Shown: piece after piece, positions 5,311-12,340 of the stretch | Position numbering within the stretch: the stretch's first letter is position 1 | Layout: each line of letters starts with the position of its first letter | From: Baffinella frigidus | Taxonomy: Eukaryota; Cryptophyceae; Cryptomonadales; Baffinellaceae | Length of the DNA: 12,493 nt | Assembly (NCBI GenBank): GCA_026770585.1 | Contig: MU647047.1 | Span: 118,932 to 131,424, forward strand | Reading direction: 5' to 3' | The notes under the pieces: model-generated | What the model was told of the DNA's origin: nothing | What the model saw: only the letters and a program-made list of their open reading frames with translations | Databases searched by the model: none | Made by a program: the position numbers and the translations under genes

Positions 5311-8300
5311 CTGGGATACGGGTAAGGGTTGAGTGTCTTCTGCTTCAGGGTTTAGGGGTTGGGGTTTAGGGTCTAGGGTTTGGGGTTTGGGGTTTGGGGT
5401 TTAGGGTTTAGGGTGTAGGGTTTAGGGTGTAGGGTTTAGGGTGTAGGGTGTAGGGTGTAGGGTGTAGAGTTCAGGGTTTAAGGTTTGAGGTGTGGGATGT
5501 AGGGTGTAGGCTTGCGCGTACGCGGGCGGGTCGCGGTAGCACCTGGGATACGGGTAAGAGTTGATGGTTTAGGGGTTTGGGTTTGGGTTTAGGGTTCAGG
5601 GTTCTAGGGGGTTGGGTTTAGGTTTAGGGCTCAGGGTTTAGGGTTTAGGGTTTAGGGGTTTGGGTTGGGGTTTTGGGGGTTGGGGGTTGGGTTTAGGGTT
5701 TAAGGTTTAAGGGGTTGGGTTTAGGGTTTAGGGTTTGGGGTTCAAGGGGGTGGGTTTAGGGTTTAGGGTTTGGGGTTTGGGGTGTAGGGTGTAGGGGTTT
5801 GGGTGTGGGGTTCAAGGCTGAAGGTGTAGGGGGTTTAGGGAAATGGGTCTGGGGTTTAAGGGTGTGGGTGTAGGGTTGAGGGTGCAGGGTTTAGGGTTTG
5901 GGGTTTAGGGGTTTAGGGTTTAGGGTTTGGAGTTGAGAGTTTAGGGTTTAGGGTTGAGGGTTGAGGGGTTTGGGTTTTGGGAGTAGGGTTGAGGGTTGAA
6001 GGCTGAAGGGGGTTTAGGGTTTAGGGTGTAGGGTGTAGGGTGTAGGGTGTAGGGTGTAGGGTGAAGGGTGTAGGGTGTAGGGTGTAGGGTTTAGGGTTTA
6101 GGGTACGTGTCGTTGTGCATGCCATCAGCGACCTTGTACATTGTCCGCCCGATGCTCTTCGACTGTGTTTAGGGTTCCGGGTTTAGGGTCAATTCTCCTA
6201 CAAATTTGTCAACTTATGCGGATAGTAAAGAATAAGTTGACGATTTTGTAGGGGAATTGACTTAAGAAAACGAGTTTTAGAACTCGTTTTCTGAGATAAA
6301 ACCCCTAGCCCCTAGCCCCTAGCCTCTATCGACCCCTAGCCCCTAGCCCCTAGCCTCTAGCGACCTTGTACATTGTCCGCCCGATGCTCTTCGACTGTGT
6401 TTAGGGTTCCGGGTTTAGGGTTTAGGGTGCGGGGTTGAGGTGCCGATTGTATGACCTACGGGTCGCCCTACGGTAGGAGGTGGCTAGCAAATTCTCCTAT
6501 CTATGATAGATGGACGGCTTATTTGGACGTGACGGTAGTAACTTTTTGTACCGTCTTGTACCTTTTTGTACCGCCTTGTTACAGCCCGGTACTACTTTCG
6601 GGACATTGTCCGCCCGATGCTCTTCGACTGTGTTTAGGGTTCCGGGTTTAGGGTTTAGGGTGCGGGGTTGAGGTTTAGGGTTCAGGGTTCAGGGTTTAGG
6701 GTTTCGGGTTTAGCTTTTAGGGTTTGGGGTTGAAGTTTTATGTTTTAGGGTGTAGGGTTTAGGGTTTAGGTTCAGGGTTTAGGGGTCAGGGTTTAGGGTT
6801 AAGGGTTAAGGGTTTAGGGTTTAGGGTTTAGGGTTTAGGGTTTAGAGTTTAGAGTTTAGGGTTGAGGGGTTTGGGTTTAGGGCGATCAGGTTGACGGGAT
6901 GTCTTTAAAGCTTAAGCAACAGGAGAAAACTGTTATGGGCCACGGTATTGTCGAAATGGGCTTCGCGCGGAATCGAGGTCAGGTCAGGAAATCAGGAAAT
7001 TTTCCAAAAAAATGACTTTTATGCTATCTTAGACATGGTTTTTATATCAAAATAGCATCTCCCACCCATAAGATGACACAAAAAGGCAAAAAAATGGGGA
7101 AATGTTGCTGACCTGACCTCGATTTTTTCCGCGCGGAGCCCATTTCGACAATAGGATTTCAGTGGAGGTGTTGGATGTGTTAGCAGCAGTGGTGGCGGAT
7201 TTGATGATGAACCAGCACCACCGCTTCCACGGATGGATGCAGATCAGAGAAAGCGTTACCCCCGATACAGAAGAGTAAATTGATATAGATCGGAGCGGGC
7301 TTGTTGGGGATGGATGCAGATCAGACAGGGATGCCCACAACTCGGCTGGATAGGATTTCTAGCTCTGTCTCAGTCCACGTGGTCTCACCAACTTTTGGTG
7401 AGACGGTCAGTCAAGCTTGTTCGTGGGCCTCTGGGCTAGCCCAGTTGACTGCACCAACAAAATTTATCGTTGAGTGGTTCAGTCAACTAGTTTGTTTCTT
7501 TTTGTCAAAAAAGAAACGAAGTTTGTTTATTTTTATTTCTTTGTTTCCTGGGGACGGTGGGCGCACCGCGGCATCGTGGAGGCGGCGCATGTGCTCCGGC
7601 GGGACCAACTCGTCCTTCGATCCTGCGGAAGAGAGGGTACAGGCGGCGGTTGGCAGGATAAGGCGGCGGTTGGCACAAGATAGGGCGGTAGTTGGCAGGA
7701 TAAGGCGGCAGTTGGCAACGGATAGGGCGGTAGTTGGCAGGATAGGGCGGCAGTTGGCACAGGATAGGGCGGCAGTTGGCAACGGATAGGGCCGCGGTTG
7801 GCATAGGATAGGGCCACGGTTGGCAGGATAGGGCGGCAGTTTAGGGCGTCTTCGATTTGCTCCGGCGGGACTGGCTCGTCCTTTGACCCTGCCACCGAGA
7901 GGGTACAGGGGTTACTCGAAACTAGGGGTTACTGGAAATTAGGGGTTTCTCGAAATTAGTGGATACTCGAAACTAGGGGTTTCTCGAAACTAGGGGTTAC
8001 TCGAAATTAGGGACACGCGCAGCCCCTAGGGTGTTCCTAGGCTCGTCCTTCGAACCTGCGGAAGAGAGGGTACAGGCTCACAACCTCCTAGCTACTTGGC
8101 AGCCATATGGTTGCAGAGAGGAGGTGCTAGGGGCTAGCTCGTCCTTCGACCCTGCAGCTGAGAGGATAGAGAGAGAAACGTGCGTTTATCACGGGAACGT
8201 GCGTGTATTACGGTAAGATTGCGTGTATGGCGGAGCGTGCGTTCGTTACGGCCGGATAGGAAGGACGACCCTGCCGCCGAAAGGGTGGAGAGATAAACGT

Positions 8301-11300
8301 GCGTTTATTACGGCAAGAGTGCGGGTACTACGAAACGGGTGGAGGGGTTCCTCGAAACTTAGGACACGCACCGTGCTCCTAGGACAACCCCTGCAGTAGG
8401 TCCCTAGGGTAGCCCTCACGTGTATTACTTCCCGGCGATGTTTCTAGCGTTTGGATTCGAGAGGTGGGGTTGTGAGAGGACCTGAGATGAAGAGGATGGG
8501 TGCGGTGACGTCGGGAATCCGGTCGATCGACCTCCACCCGATTCGCAGCATTCATAGGGCTGGTCACTAGGAATAGATTTGTAAAGCGACTCGCCTAGTA
8601 CAAATTTCACCTCCTTGAAAAATGTCAAGATGGCTGACCCCTAGTGAAAGATCTTCCGTCGAAACTGTGTACCCGAAAACCGCCGCGAGAGGTGGGGGGG
8701 TGGCAGGACCTGAGATGAAGAGGATGGGTGCGGTGACGTTGGGAATCCGGTCGATGGACCTCCACCCGATTCGCAGCACCAGATTTTTGAGCGGGGCGAC
8801 CCACTGCCCCGAACGAAAAGACTTCAGAACAGTTCTTCAGAACAGTTGGGTAGAGCAGTTCCTGCTCTACCGTAATTTGGTTACGCGGGAACTGCTCTAC
8901 CGAACTGTTCTGAAGATTACGCGCGTAATCAAATCGCGGTAGAGCAGGTTTTGCATCCGATGGCCACGGAAACCATAAAACAATGGCGAATGTTGACGGT
9001 TTAGTAGTATCGTCAAGTTTTGGCATTGTTCCATTCTTTTTCGTGGCGAACAGATTCATAGGCTAACGGCCTGAAAATGGGGTAGTCAGGCATACGGCAT
9101 TGCCTAGGACCTCCTACCGTAGGCCGAGGGATCCTAGGACCAAAAAGTCTCGTCCTACGGTAGGAGGTCCTAGGCAATGCTGTAGGCCTAACTACCCCAT
9201 CTTCAGGCCGTTACCCTATTAAGATTTGAAAACCGCTCTACTGGACTACGGTAGGTCTCGATGGTCCTCGGACCGCGTTTAGTTCGTGATACAGTGATGT
9301 CCCTTAAGTGGCCAGTAGGCGCATACGCCCTACCGTAGGGCCCTAGGACCTGCCTAGGACCTCTTGGCTGTCGAATTTGACTGCCTGGCCACTTAAGGGA
9401 TAGTGCAGCACGCACCAAGCTGCAGCCTCAGTGCGCATTCGGCGAACCACCCTCGTCAATATCCCACACGATTACGAGGTTTTCATGTCAGAGGTAGCCT
9501 CGTTCAATTCCATTTATTTTGGCTAAAAATAGCTTTGTAGGTACAAACTTGACCACGTGACCCCCAAATTCTAGGGGAACGATCTTTCTAGGGGAAAGAT
9601 CCGTAGTCCATCGAGTGGGTATGCCACATGTCCCCGGAAGTAGAGCGCTGTGCAGAGAAGTTGGCCACCGAAAAATCGGGAAATGGGAAAATGGGAGCCA
9701 TTTTGTCCACTTTTGAGAAATTCATGGTACTAATTTTTTCAGAAGTTGACAAAATGGCTCCAATTTCTCGATTTTCCATTATTTCCTGTGGCCAACTTCT
9801 CTGCACAGCGCTCTACCACTTGTCTGGGTTCTTCTCGGCTACGAAACATCGTAGGAACAACCCTATGTCCCTGCGGATGGCCTACCGTAGGCTCCTATGG
9901 ACCATTCACGTATGGGGTATCCACGCAATCTCTTCGTAGCTCGGCGTGTGGCTTACCGGGAGCACGACGTCGCCCATATCCGCGATGGACGTGAAGGTGT
10001 TGTGTTCTCCAGAACCAGTCTCCAGAACCAGCCCTTTCGCATGTTCGGGGTACTACTCGGCTACGAAACTTGCCTTTTGCCATCCGTAAGACCAGCCTAT
10101 GTCCCTACGGTATTTCCTCGCGGCAACGGTATTGTCTACCTTAAGGTACGGATTATTCACGTGTGGAGTATTCACGTATGGGGTATCCACGAAATATCTT
10201 CGTAGCTCGCTGTGTGGCTTACCGAGAGGACGACGTCGACCATATCCGCGATGGAAGTGAATGTGTTCTCGAGAACCAGCCCTTTCTTCTTGCTTGGGTA
10301 CCTCTCGTCTACCAACCAAACCTGGCACTCTACAAAACAAACCTGGGCTCACCAAGACACAATCGTAGTTGCCCGTTCGTTCTAGCGTTTATGCTCTGAA
10401 TGTGTCTGATGGTGAACCCCGTTGCATCCAGGCAGAGCTAAAAGGATGAGCCCCGTTGCGGATCCCTCGGCCTACGGTAGGAGGTCCTAGGCAATGCCGT
10501 ATGCCTAACTACCCCATTTTCAGGCAGAGGTGAGCCCCGATGGTGAGCCCCGTTGAGCTCACCATCAGACACATTTAGAGCAAAACCTCTAAACACATTT
10601 AGAGCAGAACCTCTAAGGGGGTACCGGGAGCACAACGTCCACCATATCCGCGATCGACGTGAACGTGTTCTCCAGGATCAGCCCTTTCTCCTTGCCTGGG
10701 TACCTCTCAGCTACAAAATAATCCATTGGACCCTACGGCAGGCAATACTGTAGGAACAAAGGCTGGTCCTACAGATATCCTGGCCGGTTTTTGATCAGAA
10801 TCCGGCAAAAAAATCCCTTCGCGAGTAGGTTGTCCTCCTCCGCAGTGGTGGGAAGAATTGGGCGTCCATCCTTACCGGGAGCACAACGTCGACCATATCC
10901 GCGATCGACGTGAACGTGTTCTCCAGGATCAGCCCTTTGACGTGTTCCGGGTACTGCTCAGCTACAAAGCATCCCACGGCTCCCCCCAGCGACCTGTCAA
11001 ATTGTTGAGGGTTTAGGGTTTGGGGCTTACGGTGTAGGGTTTAGGGTGTAGGGTTCAGGGGTTGGGCTACGAAACACTTTACAGCCCTCCCCCAGCAACC
11101 TGTCAAATTTTTTAGGATAATAGAGCGTTTACCCTAAACAATTGAGGACAATAGAGCGCTGTGCAGAGAAGTTGGCCACCGGAAAATGGGGAAATGGAAA
11201 AATTGGAGCTATTTCGTCCACTTTTGAGAAATGTATGGTACCAAATTTCTCAAAAGTTGACGAAATGGCTCCAATTTCTCGATTTTCCATTATTTCCCGT

Positions 11301-12257
11301 GGCCAACTTCTCTGCACAGCGCTCTACCGGCCGTGGACCGTTGGATCACTCATCTCCAGGCTTGAAATTTTGAGAGGGAAAAAGAGGAAGAAGAGAAGAG
11401 AAGGGGCGAGCCCGGCCGTGGACGAGGACGCGTTTCGCGTCTACGACCGGGCGTGATACCACGTACAGCAATGTCTGGTATCAGTGAATAACCTAATCTC
11501 CATACAAGTATTGATTAATTGCTTTTGGCGCAACGAAATTTACTACACAAATGCTTTACTACTACTTTTATGAGCAAACCGTGTAGTAATTTTCGTTGCC
11601 CAAAAGCAATTAATTAATACTTGTATGGAGATCAAACCCCTGAATAACCCCTGAAGAACCCCCGCATAACCCATGAAAAAAAACTGGATAACCCATGAAT
11701 AATCTTTGTATACTGTTGTATACTCGGTGATATATGACTCTGGGTAGGTGACTCTCTAGAGCATCTTTCTGCTCTCGCGTGTCGCCTCCCACCATGAAAA
11801 AAAACTGGATAACCCATGAATAACCCCTGAATAAACCCTGAGTAACCCCTGAATAAACCCGGAATAAAGCCTGAATAAACCCTGAACAACCCCTGAAGGC
11901 ATAGCAGGGTGCTGGAGAGGGCGAGACCGGCCGTGAACGAGGATGCGCTTCGCGTCCACGTCCGGGTGTGATACCACAAATCCTCTAAAGGAGTTTTACG
12001 CAGCCGCATGTAGATTGTATAGGACACGCGCAGCCTTGAGTGGGAGAAAGACCTGCCACCCGGCTCTATCCCGCGGTTTGATCAGCTATGCAAACCGCGG
12101 GATAGAGCAGGGTGGAAGGTCTTATCAGCCAACAGAGAAATAGCTGATATCAGCTTTTTCGGGTTTCGGGTTTCGGGTTTCGGAGAGGGCGAGACCGGCC
12201 GTGGACGAGGATACGCTTCGCGTCCACGTCCGGGCGCGATACCACGTACAACAACGC
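5244..12257 (-). CDS. Split gene: alpha/beta hydrolase, BEM46/WAV2/ABHD13 type (C-terminal 150 residues)
   Basis: Six exons (12257-12196, 10993-10876, 8803-8710, 7622-7567, 6162-6107, 5310-5244) join in matching phases into 150 codons and TGA. Motifs in order: PDVDAKRILVHGR, the nucleophile elbow GRSLGG (Ser codon at 10990-10992), GLILENTFTSIADMVDVV, APILFISG, SKDELVPPEHM with the acid Asp (7612-7614), and ADGMHNDT with the catalytic His (6115-6117). This order and the ENTFTSI and HNDT motifs are typical of BEM46, plant WAV2 and animal ABHD13, serine hydrolases that are usually membrane-anchored and about 300-350 residues long. Roughly half the protein, including any N-terminal anchor, lies beyond 12493. 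The substrate is unknown. Introns are 796-2072 nt, all GT-AG, with weak donors. Complete phase agreement and an intact triad suggest a live gene; only RNA evidence would prove it. Confidence 0.85.
5334..6106 (-). repeat. Interstitial telomere-like tract 1 (TTTAGGG variants)
   Basis: About 750 bases of TTTAGGG, TGTAGGG, TTGAGGG and TTTGGGG variants on the plus strand. Read in the gene's sense they are CCCTAAA-like, filling intron 5. The variability and the genes on both sides argue that it is not a chromosome end. An exon 6 echo interrupts it at 5505-5564. Confidence 0.9.
5505..5564 (-). pseudogene. Exon 6 echo (acceptor side)
   Basis: Sixty bases repeat 5273-5332 with two differences, 232 bp away. 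They include the acceptor ATCCCAG and the first twelve codons of exon 6 (one TGC to CGC change), then stop inside a Tyr-Lys codon pair. It lies upstream of the parent exon in the gene's direction. Confidence 0.85.
6107..6162 (-). CDS. Hydrolase exon 5 (catalytic His)
   Basis: Preceded by CCCTAAACACAG and followed by GTACCC. Eighteen codons read SKSIGRTMYKVADGMHND, plus two bases of Thr. His is in the GxHNDT motif known from this family. Three nearby occurrences of its 5' part show how the exon edge has been copied. Confidence 0.85.
6188..6261 (+). repeat. Inverted repeat, 30-bp arms
   Basis: GTCAATTCTCCTACAAA with TTGTCAACTTAT pairs with ATAAGTTGACGA and TTTTGTAGGGGAATTGAC across a 14-base loop. 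It starts where the telomere-like sequence breaks off, 26 bp upstream of exon 5. Confidence 0.8.
6265..6292 (+). repeat. Small perfect hairpin
   Basis: AGAAAACGAGTT and AACTCGTTTTCT pair across four bases, three bases after the larger inverted repeat. Confidence 0.8.
6299..6360 (+). repeat. CCCCTAG heptamer tract, strand-switched
   Basis: Two runs of ACCCCTAGCCCCTAGCC ending CCTCTA-CGACC. Here the plus strand is C-rich, opposite to the TTTAGGG tracts on either side. Confidence 0.85.
6359..6440 (-). pseudogene. Exon 5 echo 1 (acceptor side)
   Basis: Bases 6359-6394 copy the first twelve codons of exon 5 (SKSIGRTMYKVA) without change, followed by the same CACAG acceptor and CCGGAACCCTAAACACAG intron. 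It is cut off before DGMHNDT. Confidence 0.85.
6441..6602. other. Unique segment between two exon 5 echoes
   Basis: Contains CCCTACGGTAGG, a motif also found inside the foldback elements, and three TTTTTGTACCG-type units near 6540-6575. No gene seen. Confidence 0.4.
6603..6673 (-). pseudogene. Exon 5 echo 2 (acceptor side)
   Basis: Bases 6603-6627 copy the first eight codons of exon 5, with identical acceptor and adjacent intron bases up to GCGGGGTTGAGG (plus strand), shared with echo 1. Confidence 0.85.
6636..6880 (-). repeat. Interstitial telomere-like tract 2
   Basis: TTTAGGG and close variants for about 240 bases, including near-perfect TTTAGGG runs at 6802-6845. C-rich in the gene's sense. 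Confidence 0.9.
6946..7153 (+). mobile_element. TA-flanked MITE-like element, family B copy 2
   Basis: Highly similar over its length to 768-976, with the same orientation, the same TTGTCGAAATGGGC ends and TA on both sides. The two copies prove the element's borders. It lies in intron 4. Confidence 0.9.
7154..7560. other. Intron 4 segment with small hairpins
   Basis: A GGATGGATGCAGATCAGA direct repeat (about 7231 and 7307). A perfect 10-bp hairpin GTCTCACCAA/TTGGTGAGAC at 7382-7404. A 14-base palindrome CTGGGCTAGCCCAG at 7431-7444. An AGTTGACTG/CAGTCAACT pair (7443-7451, 7480-7488). No exon recognised. Confidence 0.5.
7567..7622 (-). CDS. Hydrolase exon 4 (catalytic Asp)
   Basis: After CTTCCGCAG, two bases complete the Gly of the FISG motif, then SKDELVPPEHMRRLHDAA, ending before GTGCGC. 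The D of KDELVPP is the acid residue of the triad in this family. It joins exon 3 (one base of Gly) and exon 5 (phase 0). Confidence 0.85.
7641..7842 (-). repeat. GGCGGCAGTTGGCA minisatellite
   Basis: About ten units of 18-21 bp around GGATAGGGCGGCAGTTGGCA with small variants. Pro/Ala/Ser-rich open frames of around 100 codons on either strand are translations of it. It directly adjoins the exon 4 acceptor region. Confidence 0.9.
7855..7888 (-). pseudogene. Exon 4 echo 1 (acceptor side)
   Basis: After GGTGGCAG the frame reads GSKDEPVPPEQ and then diverges. L to P and H to Q changes. The intron side GAGAGGGTACAG is also copied. It lies upstream of the parent in the gene's direction. Confidence 0.8.
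7910..8011 (+). repeat. Six 17-bp tandem units
   Basis: Units of GGTTACTCGAAACTAGG with few substitutions, exactly 6 x 17. A single related unit occurs near 8345, and both are followed by GGACACGC. Confidence 0.9.
8041..8055 (-). pseudogene. Exon 4 echo 2 (acceptor side)
   Basis: CTTCCGCAG then GTTCGAAGGACGAGC, the first five codons of exon 4 with the same GGAAGAGAGGGTACAGG (plus strand) intron edge as the parent. Confidence 0.75.
8137..8151 (-). pseudogene. Exon 4 echo 3 (acceptor side)
   Basis: CAGCTGCAG then GGTCGAAGGACGAGC, the first codons of exon 4, again with the acceptor side. A still more worn, partly rearranged copy follows at about 8261-8285. Confidence 0.7.
8177..8335 (+). repeat. 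19-bp tandem units, duplicated with an exon 4 edge
   Basis: Four units like AACGTGCGTTTATCACGGG fill 8177-8252, and one to two units recur at 8297-8335. Both blocks are preceded by an exon 4 acceptor-edge copy, so unit and exon edge were duplicated together. Confidence 0.7.
8481..8550 (-). pseudogene. Exon 3 echo (donor side)
   Basis: Copies the last 23 codons of exon 3 (LRIGWRSIDRIPDVTAPILF, then IS and one base) with donor GTCCTC. Differences are N to D and one synonymous TCC/TCG. The first eight codons and the acceptor are missing. It lies downstream of the parent, 229 bp away. Confidence 0.85.
8710..8803 (-). CDS. Hydrolase exon 3
   Basis: Starts WVAPLKNLVLRIGW after GGGGCAG and ends APILFIS plus one base before GTCCTG. 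W-x-S-I-D-x-I-P and the beta strand APILFISG are standard in this family between the ENTFTSI helix and the acid loop. 31 codons plus one base. Confidence 0.85.
8822..8947 (+). repeat. Nested palindrome cluster
   Basis: CTTCAGAACAGTT is tandemly doubled. The second copy starts a 28-bp arm (8835-8862) that pairs with 8888-8915 with few mismatches. Inside, GTAGAGCAG and CTGCTCTAC make a second small stem, and GTAGAGCAGG recurs at 8939. A TTACGCGCGTAA palindrome adjoins. It lies 19 bp upstream of exon 3. Confidence 0.75.
9064..9213 (+). mobile_element. Foldback element, family I
   Basis: A 150-bp unit, TA then ACGGCCTGAAAATGGGGTAG ... inverted copy ... TA. Arms of about 65 bp include CATTGCCTAGGACCTCCTAC. 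One arm occurs alone at 10460-10525. Confidence 0.85.
9298..9402 (+). mobile_element. Foldback element, family A copy 3
   Basis: TCCCTTAAGTGGCCAGTAGG ... CTGGCCACTTAAGGGA with TG on the left and TA on the right. 105 bp, as in copy 2. Confidence 0.85.
9641..9815 (+). mobile_element. Foldback element, family E copy 1
   Basis: 175 bp. TA, GAGCGCTGTGCAGAGAAG with TTGGCCAC, an AAATGG-rich interior that also folds back, then the exact inverted end and TA. Open frames on either strand are products of the palindrome. Confidence 0.9.
9957..10070 (-). pseudogene. Exon 2 echo 1 (donor side)
   Basis: Reads FVAE, stop (CAG to TAG), YPEHAKGLVLE, then a 12-18 base internal duplication around GGTTCTGGAGA, then NTFTSIADMGDVVLP with a GTAAGC donor. 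The nucleophile part is absent. It lies downstream of the parent exon 2. Confidence 0.85.
10223..10313 (-). pseudogene. Exon 2 echo 2 (donor side)
   Basis: Reads LVDERYPSKKKG, LVLENTFTSIADMVDVVLS, then GTAAGC. Against exon 2 most changes in the ENTFTSI part are silent (six third-position changes, with I to V and P to S). A possible acceptor upstream (GTGCCAG) would be in the wrong phase and SLGG is missing. Confidence 0.85.
10393..10581 (+). repeat. Inverted repeat with captured family I arm
   Basis: GCTCTGAATGTGTCTGATGG at 10393 pairs with TCACCATCAGACACATTTAG ending at 10581. Between the arms lies one arm of the family I element (10460-10525). The right arm is followed by a 25-bp direct duplication (ACACATTTAGAGCA-AACCTCTAA). 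Confidence 0.7.
10625..10718 (-). pseudogene. Exon 2 echo 3 (donor side)
   Basis: Reads FVAERYPGKEKG, LILENTFTSIADMVDVVLP. The second half differs from exon 2 by a single silent base, while the first half resembles echo 2 (ERYPxKxKG), so the copy is a mosaic. The donor is GTACCC. Confidence 0.85.
10876..10993 (-). CDS. Hydrolase exon 2 (nucleophile Ser)
   Basis: Behind TTTGACAG, one base completes the Arg of GRS, then SLGGAVGCFVAEQYPEHV and KGLILENTFTSIADMVDVV, ending LP before GTAAGG. The catalytic Ser is the first whole codon. It is the only copy of the group with both SLGG and ENTFTSI and both splice sites. Confidence 0.9.
11005..11062 (-). repeat. Short telomere-like tract
   Basis: GGGTTTAGGGTTTGGGG and TGTAGGGTTTAGGG variants between exon 2 and its upstream echo. 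C-rich in the gene's sense. Confidence 0.8.
11066..11099 (-). pseudogene. Exon 2 echo 4 (acceptor side)
   Basis: AAATTTGACAG, then GTTGCTGGGGGAGGGCTG and a TTTCGTAGC, a decayed copy of the first codons of exon 2 with the same intron edge. Frame broken. It is the only exon 2 echo upstream of the parent and the only one with the acceptor side. Confidence 0.75.
11152..11326 (+). mobile_element. Foldback element, family E copy 2
   Basis: Same length (175 bp), ends and TA flanks as 9641-9815, with minor interior changes. A stray TAGAGCG lies 22 bp before it. Confidence 0.9.
11413..11474 (-). pseudogene. Exon 1 echo 1 (full length, donor lost)
   Basis: Reads TLLYVVSRPVVDAKRVLVHG with an intact TACCAG acceptor, but the donor GT is GG. 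Same 62-nt length as the parent. Confidence 0.85.
11496..11632 (+). mobile_element. Foldback element, family J (single copy)
   Basis: A 137-bp unit with about 53-bp arms: ATCTCCATACAAGTATT, AATTGCTTTTGG, CAACGAAA and ACTACAC, then their complements. No TA duplication is evident. Confidence 0.8.
11634..11900 (+). repeat. AATAACCCCTG minisatellite, two blocks
   Basis: Units of AATAACCCCTG and AATAAACCCTG at 11634-11705 and 11805-11897, with a 32-bp direct repeat (starts CCATGAAAAAAAACTGG) at 11671-11702 and 11792-11823. Here the plus strand is C-rich, unlike most other tracts in this gene. Confidence 0.85.
11928..11980 (-). pseudogene. Exon 1 echo 2 (donor side)
   Basis: Reads VVSHPDVDAKRILVHG plus two bases with donor GTCTCG intact. 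The first three codons and acceptor are lost. Confidence 0.85.
12048..12123 (+). repeat. Inverted repeat, ~32-bp arms
   Basis: AAGACCTGCCACCC with GCTCTATCCCGCGGTTT pairs with AAACCGCGGGATAGAGC and GGGTGGAAGGTCTT around a GATCAGCTATGC loop. Confidence 0.85.
12196..12257 (-). CDS. Hydrolase exon 1 of those in the window (earlier exons lie outside)
   Basis: After CTAACCGCAG, the exon reads ALLYVVSRPDVDAKRILVHG plus CG, ending before GTCTCG. PDVDAKRI-V-GR is the strand leading into the nucleophile elbow. It joins exon 2 in the right phase to make HGRSLGG. CTAAC may be the branch point. Confidence 0.85.
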
Positions 12258-12340
12258 CTGCGGTTAGGGTGTGGGGGTTGGGGGGTGGTGGTGAGAAACG
12301 GCAGAGACACTGGAACAGAGAGGGCCACTTTCACGGCGCC

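Noticed and set aside
5011-5369. Roughly 70- to 100-codon frames on both strands with repeating peptides
   Set aside because: The 74-bp tandem repeat translated; the peptide repeats follow from the DNA period.
5334-6880. Chromosome end
   Set aside because: Repeats are degenerate, interrupted by exon echoes and hairpins, and flanked by coding exons on both sides, so they are interstitial.
7301-7895. Open frames of 100 to 160 codons on both strands
   Set aside because: Most of their length is the GGCGGCAGTTGGCA minisatellite. The recognisable SKDELVPPEHM part is exon 4 and its echo.
7910-8011. CRISPR-like array
   Set aside because: 17-bp units are directly adjacent with no spacers; a plain minisatellite in a eukaryotic intron.
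9588-11456. Matching open frames on both strands near 9640-9810 and 11150-11320
   Set aside because: Both fall in family E palindromes, so similar peptides appear on either strand by symmetry.
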